Assembly (NCBI GenBank): GCA_047636995.1 | Contig: JBLIGQ010000002.1 | Coordinates: 57,772-121,771, forward strand | Length of the DNA: 64,000 nt | Direction of reading: 5' to 3' | Origin: JAQWQB01 sp047636995 | GTDB lineage: Bacteria > Bacteroidota > Bacteroidia > Flavobacteriales_D > Sanyastnellaceae | Part shown: positions 18,047-27,587 of the stretch, piece by piece | Position numbering within the stretch: the stretch's first letter is position 1 | Layout of the letters: each line of letters begins with the position of its first letter | Notes under the pieces: model-generated | What the model saw: only the letters and a program-made list of their open reading frames with translations | What the model was told of the DNA's origin: nothing | Databases searched by the model: none | Made by a program: the position numbers and the translations under genes

Positions 18047-18652
18047 ATGGAATTAAAACCAAAATACATCAGTGATCGCGTGAGTTGTATGCGCAAACCA
18101 GATGAGCTTACGGTTGTTATTTCTCAGGAAATCCCAAAGAAAAAAGAAGCGTTGCTGTTCTCGTGGCTTATGATGTGGATTGTTCTTGGAGGGGTTTACA
18201 TTTATTATTGGTTCATCAGTAAACCAGAGTCTGATCAAAAACTGTTCTTCATGGTTGTGCTCGCTTTTTGGGCATTCTTCCTCTATCGAATGGGGAAAGT
18301 ATTCTTTTGGAGAAGAGCGGGCAGAGAATTGATTCGCATAAAAGAAGAGACCATCACCATTAAAAATGCCTTTGGTAAATATGGGAAAGCTAGGTTGTAT
18401 CAAATAGAAAACATTAAAAAATTCGGGACGATCCCCTATGATTTCACAAAATTCGGACAGTTTCTAGATCGATCATTCTGGGAAATGGGAGGGGAAACTA
18501 TTGGTTTCGAGCATTTTAATAAAGGCGTGGCTTTCGGGAAGCAGCTTTCAGAAAATGAATCTAAACAACTCGCGAAAATAGTCTTGAAAGCAATGAAAGA
18601 AATCCCCGAAAATTTCCAAAAAAAAATTAACGATATTCGCCATAGCGAATGA
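18047..18652 (+). CDS. Small two-helix membrane protein of unknown function
   Basis: 201 residues. Two hydrophobic segments near residues 38-57 and 66-85 (LLFSWLMMWIVLGGVYIYYW; FFMVVLAFWAFFLY) form a hairpin. They are followed by a soluble part of about 110 residues that resembles a PH-like membrane-associated domain (ELIRIKEETITIKNAFGKYG; YQIENIKKFG). It starts 4 bases after bshA, so it is very likely in that operon. The family is not recognised. A link to bacillithiol metabolism is suggested only by position. Confidence 0.75.
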   Translation: MELKPKYISDRVSCMRKPDELTVVISQEIPKKKEALLFSWLMMWIVLGGVYIYYWFISKPESDQKLFFMVVLAFWAFFLYRMGKVFFWRRAGRELIRIKEETITIKNAFGKYGKARLYQIENIKKFGTIPYDFTKFGQFLDRSFWEMGGETIGFEHFNKGVAFGKQLSENESKQLAKIVLKAMKEIPENFQKKINDIRHSE

Positions 18653-18709
18653 AATAGATGCCCTTGTACTCATTACCCGAGAAAAACATCTTAAACTAGA
18701 TCTCACTTT

Positions 18710-20233
18710 ATGCTTCGTCTAATCGTCAGAATTGCATTTTTTATTCCTTGTGCTATTCTTATTTCAGGATGCGCTACCATTCTAAATGGTAAAACGCAGA
18801 AACTCAAAATCTCAACGAACGATACAAATACAACCGTATACATTGACGAAGTTGAAACACCAACCGATACGGAATACCAGCAAATGACCCGCGATGGAAA
18901 AACTCATCAGGTCAAAGTTGAAATGGACGGTTATAAATCAGAATACTACGTGCTTTTTCAAGAAAATCGCTCGCCACTTTACATTATGTCCTGGATTCCT
19001 TTTGCTATTCTTTATGCTATTCCACCTCTGGCAGACAATGGAAAAAAGGCTTTTGACTATGCCAAAACCCATAATTACAAAATAAAAACACCTATTACAC
19101 GAAGAGCTGTTGACGAGAAATACATCTACCTCAACAACACAGCCATTGATATTCAAGGAGAAGATTTGAAGTTCTCTTCAATTACTTGGAGAAATTACGA
19201 CAAAGGTGAGATGGCTAATAAGTACTCTTACCAGAACTTTGATGACGACATACAGGTTTCAAATTCTATTTTTGCTTCTATACTCAATGGCTATCTGGAG
19301 ACGAACGGCTATTTAGATTCAACTAAAAGCATTTTTCAAAACAAAACGAATACACTGTACATCAGCTCAACCATAAAAGAAATTGAAATTCTTCAAGTTC
19401 GCAATAGCCGTTGCTGCAACTTCCTAGAAGCCTTCGTCACTATGACCTGGCAACTTGAAGATATTTATAAACAAACACTTTACACCTCAGAGATACAATC
19501 AAAATCAGGTCAGCTTTCTTGGCACATGAATGCTGAACCTGTGCAAATGGCCATTGAAGATGCTGTAACCAATGGTTTCTTAAACTTCTTGGAGCAAGAA
19601 GCCGTTTCTGAGTTTAAAAAGCTTTCTGAAGCGCAAAACATTGAAACTTTTGAGGACATTGTTTTGGCACAACCAAGCAGTCCAATCAATTCCCTATCTG
19701 AAGCGATGCAGTCTACCTTCACTATCATTAGTAAAGAAGGACATGGAAGTGGCTTTCTAATTTCTACAGATGGGTACTTGATTTCTAACTTTCATGTAGT
19801 TGCTAATGCCACAGAATTAAAAGCGCGAAACAACAACGGCGAAGACTTTGACATTGAAGTAATTCGTGCCAATGAACAACAAGACCTTGCATTGTTAAAA
19901 ATCGATTTAGAATCAGCCGTTGCTTTCGAACTCCCAACTGAACGAAACTTTAAGATTGGTCAAGAAATTTATGCCATTGGAACACCTACCTCTATTGAAC
20001 TTGGAAACTCTCTTGCGAAAGGAATTGTATCTAGTGTTCGGAAGATTGAAGATGTATCATACATTCAAACTGATGTAAGTATCAGTCCTGGGAACTCAGG
20101 TGGGCCTTTGGTAAATTTAGAAGGCCAATTAACTGGTGTTGTGAACTCAAAGCTCATTGGATTCGGAGTTGAAGGAATCGCATTTGGCACCCCAGGTGAG
20201 TTGATTCTAGATTTTCTAAAATTGAAGTATTAA
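18710..20233 (+). CDS. Trypsin-like (HtrA-type) serine protease lipoprotein
   Basis: 507 residues. The signal ends in the lipobox ILISGC, giving a lipoprotein whose mature end reads CATILNGKTQKL. Residues about 20-110 contain a PEGA-like beta segment (TTVYIDEVETPT) and a second hydrophobic stretch (PLYIMSWIPFAILYAIPPLA). A region of about 200 residues without a recognised family follows. The C-terminal third is a chymotrypsin-fold protease with a complete triad: His362 (SNFHVV), Asp392 (QQDLALLK) and Ser463 (SPGNSGGP). No PDZ domain is present. Likely a membrane-anchored periplasmic protease. The next gene is a paralogue in which all three catalytic residues are replaced. Confidence 0.88.
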   Translation: MLRLIVRIAFFIPCAILISGCATILNGKTQKLKISTNDTNTTVYIDEVETPTDTEYQQMTRDGKTHQVKVEMDGYKSEYYVLFQENRSPLYIMSWIPFAILYAIPPLADNGKKAFDYAKTHNYKIKTPITRRAVDEKYIYLNNTAIDIQGEDLKFSSITWRNYDKGEMANKYSYQNFDDDIQVSNSIFASILNGYLETNGYLDSTKSIFQNKTNTLYISSTIKEIEILQVRNSRCCNFLEAFVTMTWQLEDIYKQTLYTSEIQSKSGQLSWHMNAEPVQMAIEDAVTNGFLNFLEQEAVSEFKKLSEAQNIETFEDIVLAQPSSPINSLSEAMQSTFTIISKEGHGSGFLISTDGYLISNFHVVANATELKARNNNGEDFDIEVIRANEQQDLALLKIDLESAVAFELPTERNFKIGQEIYAIGTPTSIELGNSLAKGIVSSVRKIEDVSYIQTDVSISPGNSGGPLVNLEGQLTGVVNSKLIGFGVEGIAFGTPGELILDFLKLKY

Positions 20234-20320
20234 AATTAGAACCACAGGGGTTGGACCTCTTTGGTAACGCATACTGTTGTTCTGTTAGAGAAAGCCAATC
20301 TGTTATTAATACTACTGAGA

Positions 20321-21772
20321 ATGAATTTGAGGCACTTCCTAATCTCCGTGTGTTTCCTGAGTAACATCTGCGCTACATTTGGACAAAGTCAACAAAACGT
20401 TGAGCTCATTCTGAAGAGTTCTGATTATGAGGTTTTGGTTGATTCCAAAGAAATGGCATCGCTAAACATGAACAGCGAAATGCCTCATCGACCGTTTATA
20501 TTTCAAACAAGTACTTGTGAAGCCTCTCAAGTTATCTTTTCACAATCAGGTATGCGCACGGTTTACAGTGTATTCCGAGCAGACCAAAGTCCGAAAGGTG
20601 GTTCATCTTCAAATTGCAAATCTTGGAAATATAGGAAGCCCTATATTCTAGAAGCCAATGAAGTACCCATGTTTAATTTTGCTGCATCCAACATTTCATT
20701 TGAACTTGATTCATTTTCGTTTTCAAGTAAAGGGCTTTACATTGAATACGATGAGTTTGGAGGCGCGTCTTCAATTAACTATACTGATTCTGCTGCATTT
20801 GAAGAATTTGCTGGCCAAACGCTGGCAGATTATTACGCTTTAGATTTGTTCGAAAAGGCCATTCAATCTGAATTTCTATTGAAAACCTCAGAAAACACCA
20901 CTCCGCTGTCAGTGAAGGCAAGACTGAAAGACATTGACCACATTAGAAATAACCGTTACGGTATTCGGTCTGACAAAGTTGTTGTCACAATCGTTTGGGA
21001 CATCGAAAGTGCAGAGGGAAGAACGATGCATAGAGCAACCAGCACTGGTGAGTGCAAAGGAATTCTAGAGGGGCAGTTTGGTTCATCTTCCAAGGACTAT
21101 GCCATTACAGAGGCGGTCAAAAATGCACTTCACAATTTTGTTGGCGAACAAACAGATGAACTTGATAAACTTTTCGCGCAAAATAATTGTGAAACACTCC
21201 TATTATCTGGTGCTGAAAGTCAAGTTATAGATCTCGAAACTGCACTTCAATCTATTGTGTCTGTTAAGTGTGGAGACCGACTTCTGAGCGGTGTTTTCAT
21301 CAATTCTGAAGGCATCATCCTTACTGATTCTTATGTCATGTTCAATGATTCATTGGAAGTAACAGTCATTACAATGGATCAGAAAGAGCATACAGCGGTC
21401 ATCTTGAGGAAACGATCATACTTGAGCTTAATGGTGCTCCAAATAGAGGTAGAAAGTCCCTATTACCTCACACTGCCAAATGAAAGAGACTATGAACTTG
21501 CTGAAAAAGTTTTCGCTATCAGCAATCCGGACCCTCAACTCGGACAGTCATTGTCAATGGGTATTATCTCAGGGCAGCGGAACATTGAAGGTGTGGATTA
21601 CTTGCAATCTGATGTAAAGATTTCTCCCTCTAGCTTTGGGGGTGCATTGGTGAATGCAGAGGGCACCAAGTTTTACGGACTCTTATCAGATAAAGACGTT
21701 GGATTAGGTGTAAGTGGATTGGTGTTTAGCATCAGTACTGACACCATCAAAACACTACTCAGATTGGAGTAA
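20321..21772 (+). CDS. Catalytically dead paralogue of the preceding protease (pseudoprotease)
   Basis: 483 residues from the ATG at 20321 that starts the signal peptide MNLRHFLISVCFLSNICATF; the frame opens 20 codons earlier. There is no lipobox Cys at the expected site. The layout matches the upstream protein: beta segment, middle region with 'ITEAVKNALHNF' against 'AIEDAVTNGFLNF', then a chymotrypsin-like domain. In the aligned positions His is Tyr338 (TDSYVM), Asp is Ser369 (YLSLMVLQ) and Ser is Phe439 (SPSSFGGALVN). The frame is intact across its full length, so it looks like a maintained non-enzymatic protein and not a decaying gene. Its 3' end overlaps aroQ by 18 bases, tail to tail. 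Confidence 0.85.
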   Translation: MNLRHFLISVCFLSNICATFGQSQQNVELILKSSDYEVLVDSKEMASLNMNSEMPHRPFIFQTSTCEASQVIFSQSGMRTVYSVFRADQSPKGGSSSNCKSWKYRKPYILEANEVPMFNFAASNISFELDSFSFSSKGLYIEYDEFGGASSINYTDSAAFEEFAGQTLADYYALDLFEKAIQSEFLLKTSENTTPLSVKARLKDIDHIRNNRYGIRSDKVVVTIVWDIESAEGRTMHRATSTGECKGILEGQFGSSSKDYAITEAVKNALHNFVGEQTDELDKLFAQNNCETLLLSGAESQVIDLETALQSIVSVKCGDRLLSGVFINSEGIILTDSYVMFNDSLEVTVITMDQKEHTAVILRKRSYLSLMVLQIEVESPYYLTLPNERDYELAEKVFAISNPDPQLGQSLSMGIISGQRNIEGVDYLQSDVKISPSSFGGALVNAEGTKFYGLLSDKDVGLGVSGLVFSISTDTIKTLLRLE

Positions 21773-22183
21773 CGCTTCAATTGCCGCAAAGTACCCCACA
21801 GTCCCAATGCCTGATATAATGGCCTTACAAACAGCCGCCGTTAATGAAATACGTCTAAAATCTTCTCTCTGATACAAATTGGAAATGTGCACCTCAACAA
21901 CAGGGGCATCAATTGAGCTAATGGCATCTCTGATTGCTACTGACGTATGTGTATATCCGCCAGGATTAATCACAATCCCAACAGCTGAAAATCCTTCTTG
22001 ATGTAAAAAGTTAATGATCTCCCCTTCAACATTGCTCTGATAATAGACCAATTCAACTTCAGGAAATCTTCCTTTCGCTTGTTCAAGAACAGACTCAAAG
22101 CTTTGATCTCCGTAAACCTCTGGCTCGCGTTTCCCTAAAAGATTTAAATTAGGGCCATTGATAATTGCAATTCGTTTATTCAA
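21755..22183 (-). CDS. aroQ: Type II 3-dehydroquinate dehydratase
   Basis: 142 residues, normal length for the dodecameric type II enzyme, which converts 3-dehydroquinate to 3-dehydroshikimate. The signatures are INGPNLNLLGKREPEVYG at the N-terminus, with the catalytic Tyr of the lid loop, INPGGYTHTSVAIRDA with the substrate-binding Asn, and EVHISNLYQREDFR with the catalytic His. It overlaps the upstream transporter gene by 8 bases and is probably translated from the same transcript. aroC is also in the window, at 62442. Confidence 0.97.
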   Translation of the reverse strand: MNKRIAIINGPNLNLLGKREPEVYGDQSFESVLEQAKGRFPEVELVYYQSNVEGEIINFLHQEGFSAVGIVINPGGYTHTSVAIRDAISSIDAPVVEVHISNLYQREDFRRISLTAAVCKAIISGIGTVGYFAAIEALLQSE

Positions 22184-24458
22184 GGTTCAGCGGTTTAAAA
22201 GCGTTTACAAACAGCACATTTCCAACGTTATCAAATCCATCAAACGTTTGTTCTCCCCCTTCCAAAAGGTCGCGGTCATTGAAACCAACAATTGTCAAGT
22301 CAGCATCTCCTGAATTGGCATTAACTGCTTTTCTATAATCATCATTTACATCAAGCTTTACAAGTTCAATGTTCTTCTGTGAAATAGGGATTCGTCCGTC
22401 TTTGATCAAAGATTTCAATCGTTCTTCTTTTTCAACGCGGTCATCTTCGTGGTAAATACTATAAACGTTCAAGTTGCACCCCTTCCAATCTGGGTGACCC
22501 ATAAGAATGTAACCTAACAAGATGATTAAGTTTGCGTTTTCAGCTTCCGTACTGGTGATCCAGAGGTGGATATTCTTTTCAAAACCGAATGCTCTTGGGG
22601 TTGATCTAAGTAGACAGATGTCTAGATCAACTGCCTTTAGAATCTTAAAATTATCTATGATTTGCTGAATGTTCTCGCGCTCGTTATCTGCATACTCAAA
22701 TACAATCATGTTGTTCCCCTTTCCAGAAACACCGGGAAACTGCACACTTTGAGCAATTGCACTTGTGTACGAAGGAGAAATGATTGTATCCAGATAAACT
22801 CTGCTTTTCACATCTTGTGAGAGTTTTATGAGTCTGTTTCGTACTTCAATCGATTTTGCTTTCGTTTCATTGTTCAGGAATCCTTCAATGAAATGAATGT
22901 AGGTTCCAAATCCGTAGCGATGCGCCATCCATCTCACCATATCGAAACCCGCTCTTCGTTCGAATGTATTTCTTGAGATAGAAATCACAAAAGGTCTCCA
23001 GTGATCTTCATCCTCATTGATGGCATCTCTTTTCTGAAGTAACATTTGTAAGCCACGAGTAACTTGAAAAATGATTCCTTTGAACAGATTGGCTATTCCT
23101 TTTCGCTCATTGTTCCTGAAAGACACCCACAAATAAATGAGCACCATTAAGGCAACACTGAACCAAGCATATACGGCGTTCATTTTGAACATCAGATAGA
23201 TGCAAAGGAGGCCTCCAAAAAGAGACACATACCATTTGGAACGGAATGTTGGTCTGTAACTTGGATCAGCAGCCATGTGCTCAAAAAACGACACCATGCA
23301 GATGGCACCATAAGTAAGCATGAAGAACATGGATATAATAGATGCTACAGCATTAATGTCTCCCATGGAAACAAATATGAAGGCGATCAAACAAGTGACA
23401 ACTGAAGCGAATACAGGCTCATTTGATTTTGGATTTCCTTTCGCTACAAATTTTGAAATTCGTTTCGGAAAAAGCTGATCTACTCCTAAAGCTTGCAATG
23501 TTCTGGGCGCTATTATAATTGAACCTAGTGCTGAGCTAATGGCTGCCCCTGCCAAACCAATTGGAATAATGGGCCCCCATAGCGCAATGTTCTCCATGAA
23601 CAATTCATCCTGAGCAAGGCTTTCGAGCGGAGCTGAGTAGTATAACTTCAAGCTTACTCCAATGTAGATTACAATTCCTACGACGGTAGCCCACATCGTT
23701 CCTCGTGGAATGCTCTTTTTGGGATCTTTCAAGTCGCCCGAAAGCCCCAAACCTGCTGCTATACCCGTAAAGGCCGGAAAAATGAACGTAAATACTTCAA
23801 AAAAGGAAAACCGTTTGATGCTTTCCCCATCTAAACCGAGTATCGCATCAGGAATGGTTGCGCTCCAGTCATTTTGATTTCCATTGCCTGGTCCTGTCCC
23901 CAAGAAGAAGAGAATTAACGAGATGAGTAAAACTACTACAACCAGATAGAGTGCCTTCACTCCTACGTTGGCGCCTTTCGTTAACATCAGAAGCATGAGA
24001 AGGCCAGTCAGTGAGTAATTGACCATCCACGGCTCAATTAAAATACCCCAACGCGTGTCAATATAGACAAGGAGGCCTCTGCAAGAAACGGTAAAAGCGA
24101 TGACATAGAAAGCGACACTAATGGCTTGACTTAGGTAAAGGGCTATACCGATTGCTCCACCAATGTTCAGGCCGAATGATCGCGAAATCATGAAATACGC
24201 TCCTCCCCCTTCTACTTTTTGGTTGGTTGCTATTTCGGCTACCGCCATGGCAGTAGGAATAGTCACTAAGTGTCCTATTAGAATAATTCCTAATGTGCTT
24301 AATAAACCAACATGGGCAATTGAAAAGCCAAATCGCAAAAATAAAATTGCTCCAAGAATTGTACTAATTGCTGTCATGAAGACCGGCAACGTTCCCATCG
24401 TACGTTGATTTTGACTAAGACTCACGGTTTTAGATAGAAGACGAAAATAAGATTTCAA
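22176..24458 (-). CDS. SLC12-type (cation-chloride cotransporter-like) APC transporter
   Basis: 760 residues. About 12 transmembrane segments occupy the first 460 residues, opening with GTLPVFMTAISTILGAILFLRFG and including EGGGAYFMISRSFG and FPAFTGIAAGLGLSGDLKDPKKSIPRG (broken here by position), the segments shared with Na-K-Cl cotransporters. A soluble C-terminal region of about 280 residues resembles the SLC12 cytoplasmic domain and contains universal-stress-protein-like beta-alpha units. The transported ions or solutes are not predictable. The start may be at the first Met or at an internal GTG/Met before the first helix. It is joined to aroQ by an 8-base overlap. Confidence 0.82.
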   Translation of the reverse strand: MKSYFRLLSKTVSLSQNQRTMGTLPVFMTAISTILGAILFLRFGFSIAHVGLLSTLGIILIGHLVTIPTAMAVAEIATNQKVEGGGAYFMISRSFGLNIGGAIGIALYLSQAISVAFYVIAFTVSCRGLLVYIDTRWGILIEPWMVNYSLTGLLMLLMLTKGANVGVKALYLVVVVLLISLILFFLGTGPGNGNQNDWSATIPDAILGLDGESIKRFSFFEVFTFIFPAFTGIAAGLGLSGDLKDPKKSIPRGTMWATVVGIVIYIGVSLKLYYSAPLESLAQDELFMENIALWGPIIPIGLAGAAISSALGSIIIAPRTLQALGVDQLFPKRISKFVAKGNPKSNEPVFASVVTCLIAFIFVSMGDINAVASIISMFFMLTYGAICMVSFFEHMAADPSYRPTFRSKWYVSLFGGLLCIYLMFKMNAVYAWFSVALMVLIYLWVSFRNNERKGIANLFKGIIFQVTRGLQMLLQKRDAINEDEDHWRPFVISISRNTFERRAGFDMVRWMAHRYGFGTYIHFIEGFLNNETKAKSIEVRNRLIKLSQDVKSRVYLDTIISPSYTSAIAQSVQFPGVSGKGNNMIVFEYADNERENIQQIIDNFKILKAVDLDICLLRSTPRAFGFEKNIHLWITSTEAENANLIILLGYILMGHPDWKGCNLNVYSIYHEDDRVEKEERLKSLIKDGRIPISQKNIELVKLDVNDDYRKAVNANSGDADLTIVGFNDRDLLEGGEQTFDGFDNVGNVLFVNAFKPLNLE

Positions 24459-24487
24459 ACCTTACAATCATCAAAGATGTTAATTGA

Positions 24488-27478
24488 TTAATCTGTTGCG
24501 TTCAAGGTTTCACGCTTCCAAGTGGACTCAGTAATTGATCTGCCGTCTTTGAAATAGTAAATGCCTGTTTTGGAGATAATTTTCCGGAAAGTGTTAACGA
24601 TGTTACCTCGTTTCACAATACGTTCGATGACCATTTTGTTGCCCTCCTCATACGAGCGTTCTTGAACGCCTTCACTAAGGTCTTCTGCTCCTTCAGGTAA
24701 AATGTAATCTTCTGCGTCTCTGGGCTCTGTTGATTGCTTGTCAAAGGCCTCTTTGCGCGCATCATAGGATTTCAAGCGTGCTTCATCACTTTTATCTGAA
24801 AGCAGGTATGCGTTGTTCTCTTTTGCCTTATCAACGTTGTAGACATTTTCTTCGCGGTACACTTCTTTTCCTTCAGAGATGTCTTTATAGGCTTGCTTTT
24901 TGTTAACTGTTTTATCTTCAAGTGAAGAAAGTCTTTCGTCTGCTGCTGCTTGCAAATCACCTGTGTACTTTGCGTAGGTGTTCTTTTTGAATTCTGAATC
25001 TTTTTGATTTTCTAACCGCACCAGTTCGCCATCCCCTTTCTGGTCTCGGCCTTTCTCTTTACTGCGCTTTACATCATATTCATTTCCTTGGCGAAGTGAA
25101 GCACCCCTGGCATCGTATTCAGATGAATTTGCCTGATAAGTCTCTTTATCGCGCGAAGAACGGTCTACCTTAGTTTGGCGATAAACATCATTCTCATCAA
25201 TGGAACGGTGATTTTCACTTTTTGTAATGGCATCTGAACTATTGTCTGCACGTCTTTTATTAGCGTCAGAGGTGTATTCAGTTATATTTCTAGAATAATC
25301 GTCCTTCTCATTTTCAGAATAATCGATTTTCATTTCACGATTCATTTCTCCATCTCTGTAAATCCGTTCTAACCTGTCTTCTTTTGAGGCGAGGAGTTCT
25401 GCTTGATCTTGTCTGCGAATTCTTGCATCAGCATTTTCATCAGCAAGAAATTTTTCGTAGCTGTCTTTCTTTTCTTCTATGGCAATTTTCTTTGCCCGTT
25501 CTTCGCTTTCACGTGCCTCTCTGTAGTAACGTTCGGCATCGTCCTCAGTGCTTGAATTCGCAGTGTTGGCAAAGTCTTCGCTTCTTCTTCTCTCTTCTTC
25601 TTCTCTTGCTGTTTTTTCTGCCGCTACTCTTTCACGCTCAAGTTCTTCTTCGCGCAGCCGGCGTTCACGATCCAACTCTTTTTGATCAGCTTTATTCTGA
25701 CGAGCAAGTCGCTCAGCGTCCTCAGCTTCCAATCGCTCAGCCTCTCTTTTTGCTGCTGCTGCCTCAGCGGCAGAATTGTCAGCCAGTGCATTTTGTTCTG
25801 CAATCAAATCATCTATGCGCGTGATGCGTGATTTTGGATATTTCTCTTGATTTTTAAGGACTAGCGCTGCTTCGTAATCTTCTTTCGCCGCTTTTAATTG
25901 TTCTGAATCGAACTTCGTGTCAGCAGAAGTGATTAAGGCTTGGTATTCATTGTTGATTCTTTCAGCTTCAAGTCTTGCCTCATTTTCAGCAGCAGCATCC
26001 CCTGCATCAGCAATTGCCATAGCTAATAAATCATCAATTTTATCAATGCGTGATTTTGGGTATTTCTCTTCGCTTTTTACTTCGAGTGCAGCCAAGTAAT
26101 CTTTTTTAGCCTCATTAAGTTGTTCAGATTGAAATTTTTCATCTGCTGCAATAATCAGGGCTTGGTATTCCTTATTAATTCGATCTGTTTCTGCATTGGC
26201 AAGATCTTGAGCCTGATTTCGGTCTGCCTGCGCTGCAAGGTCTGCCAGTATACCTTCTATCTCTGCAATCTTCGCTTTCGGGAGTTTCTCATTTTCTTTG
26301 AGTCCTTTGGCTTCTTCAAAATTTCTAAGGGCGACCTGGTATTCTTCGTCCTTCATATTTTTGTTACCTAGATCGATTGCCGCCTTGTATTTTGCCTCTA
26401 AATCAGCATTTGCTAAGTCAGCTGCTCGTTTTTCATCAATGCGTTTTTGCGCTTCCTTAATTTGACCACGCGGATAGTCCTCACTGCCGAAGAGGTCTAA
26501 TGCTTGATTGTAAATGTCAATGGAAACAGCATAATCTTCGTTTTTGAATTTCGAATCAGCATCAGCCACAAGGCTTTCGTACTGTTTACGCTTTTCAATT
26601 TCTTCTAAGTCTTTTGCAATTTGATTCAAGAGGTCTTTCGGTTCTCTCTCATCTGGCTTCAATTCAATCGCTTCCTTGAGAGCATCCTGTGCATTCTCAA
26701 AACTCTTTTTCTTGATGTCGTTTTTCGCTTGTGCGATTAGTCTTTGGTAATTCGCTTCTCTTTCTGCATCTGCATTTGCCGCGGCATATGCTGCTTCGGC
26801 GTCAGCTAGTTTTTTCTGAACAGGCTCTTCATCGAAGATTTTAAGTGCCTCTTCATAATTACCAATGGCATCAGAAAACTTCTCTTCTATCATTTTCTGA
26901 TCTCCCTTGGCTACCAACTCATTAAATTCTTCTCTAAGCTTAGCCAGCTCTTCTCCCAAATTATCTAGGCGCTCAAACTCATCTTGAATTTTGTCTTGCA
27001 TTCGACTAGTGTGCCCTTCGTCCCAAGACATTGCATTCTGTTGCGGATCGAATGAAGATTTCCCGATTGGAACATCCAAAATTGAGCTATCAAATCCTTC
27101 AATATATTCAAAAAGGGACATATCAAGACTCATCTGAAAACCACCTGCCATATCTTCTTCAGGGATCCCTTTAGTGTCTAGCTGAAGTTTCTTGCCGATG
27201 TATCCGTCAAGCGAAAAATTAACTGAATAGATGTGACCCAACGGAAGTTCAAATTCATATTTACCATTTCCAGGTGTAATGAAATTTTCAAAAGGAGAAC
27301 CATTTTGAAGTATGGTTATATCTACACTTTCTAACTTCTTGTTGGTGTTAAAGTCTTTCACTGCCCCGTACGCCAAAATCACATTATCTTGCGCAAACAG
27401 ATGTGTTCCCGCGGAGAACGTGATAATGAGTACCAAAAAACTGGTGAAAAACGATTTAAAAACTACTTTTCCTTGCAT
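24488..27478 (-). CDS. Exported repeat / coiled-coil protein with N-terminal CarboxypepD_reg-like domain
   Basis: 996 residues. A signal peptide (FLVLIITFSAGTHLFAQ) is followed at residues 30-120 by a carboxypeptidase-regulatory-like beta domain (AYGAVKDFNTNKKLESVDI). Residues about 190-570 hold six helical TPR-like units of about 65-75 residues with the pattern 'Y..LI..AD.KF....Y..A...Y..AL.LK..E.YPK..I..I'. The last two are very similar to each other. A highly charged coiled coil rich in Glu, Arg, Lys and Ala follows to about 680, then a polar region with repeated 'Y...N.Y' segments. The last 60 residues (GNKMVIERIVKRGNIVNTF) look folded. Probably a periplasmic or outer-membrane-associated scaffold; function unknown. 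Confidence 0.8.
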   Translation of the reverse strand: MQGKVVFKSFFTSFLVLIITFSAGTHLFAQDNVILAYGAVKDFNTNKKLESVDITILQNGSPFENFITPGNGKYEFELPLGHIYSVNFSLDGYIGKKLQLDTKGIPEEDMAGGFQMSLDMSLFEYIEGFDSSILDVPIGKSSFDPQQNAMSWDEGHTSRMQDKIQDEFERLDNLGEELAKLREEFNELVAKGDQKMIEEKFSDAIGNYEEALKIFDEEPVQKKLADAEAAYAAANADAEREANYQRLIAQAKNDIKKKSFENAQDALKEAIELKPDEREPKDLLNQIAKDLEEIEKRKQYESLVADADSKFKNEDYAVSIDIYNQALDLFGSEDYPRGQIKEAQKRIDEKRAADLANADLEAKYKAAIDLGNKNMKDEEYQVALRNFEEAKGLKENEKLPKAKIAEIEGILADLAAQADRNQAQDLANAETDRINKEYQALIIAADEKFQSEQLNEAKKDYLAALEVKSEEKYPKSRIDKIDDLLAMAIADAGDAAAENEARLEAERINNEYQALITSADTKFDSEQLKAAKEDYEAALVLKNQEKYPKSRITRIDDLIAEQNALADNSAAEAAAAKREAERLEAEDAERLARQNKADQKELDRERRLREEELERERVAAEKTAREEEERRRSEDFANTANSSTEDDAERYYREARESEERAKKIAIEEKKDSYEKFLADENADARIRRQDQAELLASKEDRLERIYRDGEMNREMKIDYSENEKDDYSRNITEYTSDANKRRADNSSDAITKSENHRSIDENDVYRQTKVDRSSRDKETYQANSSEYDARGASLRQGNEYDVKRSKEKGRDQKGDGELVRLENQKDSEFKKNTYAKYTGDLQAAADERLSSLEDKTVNKKQAYKDISEGKEVYREENVYNVDKAKENNAYLLSDKSDEARLKSYDARKEAFDKQSTEPRDAEDYILPEGAEDLSEGVQERSYEEGNKMVIERIVKRGNIVNTFRKIISKTGIYYFKDGRSITESTWKRETLNATD

Positions 27479-27587
27479 GAAATGAGGTCTATAACCATAC
27501 TTACTTCAACGTAAAAATACAGAAAAAGATATCTTACGCCCTATAAGTTAGCAAACGTTCACCAAATAAAGCTTTTAAGCTTGTAAA

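Noticed and set aside
25384..25824. Long plus-strand ORF (146 codons) opposite the coiled-coil gene
   Set aside because: It is Leu/Phe/Gln-rich because it is the antisense of Glu/Lys/Arg-rich repeats; shadow ORFs of this kind are expected there.
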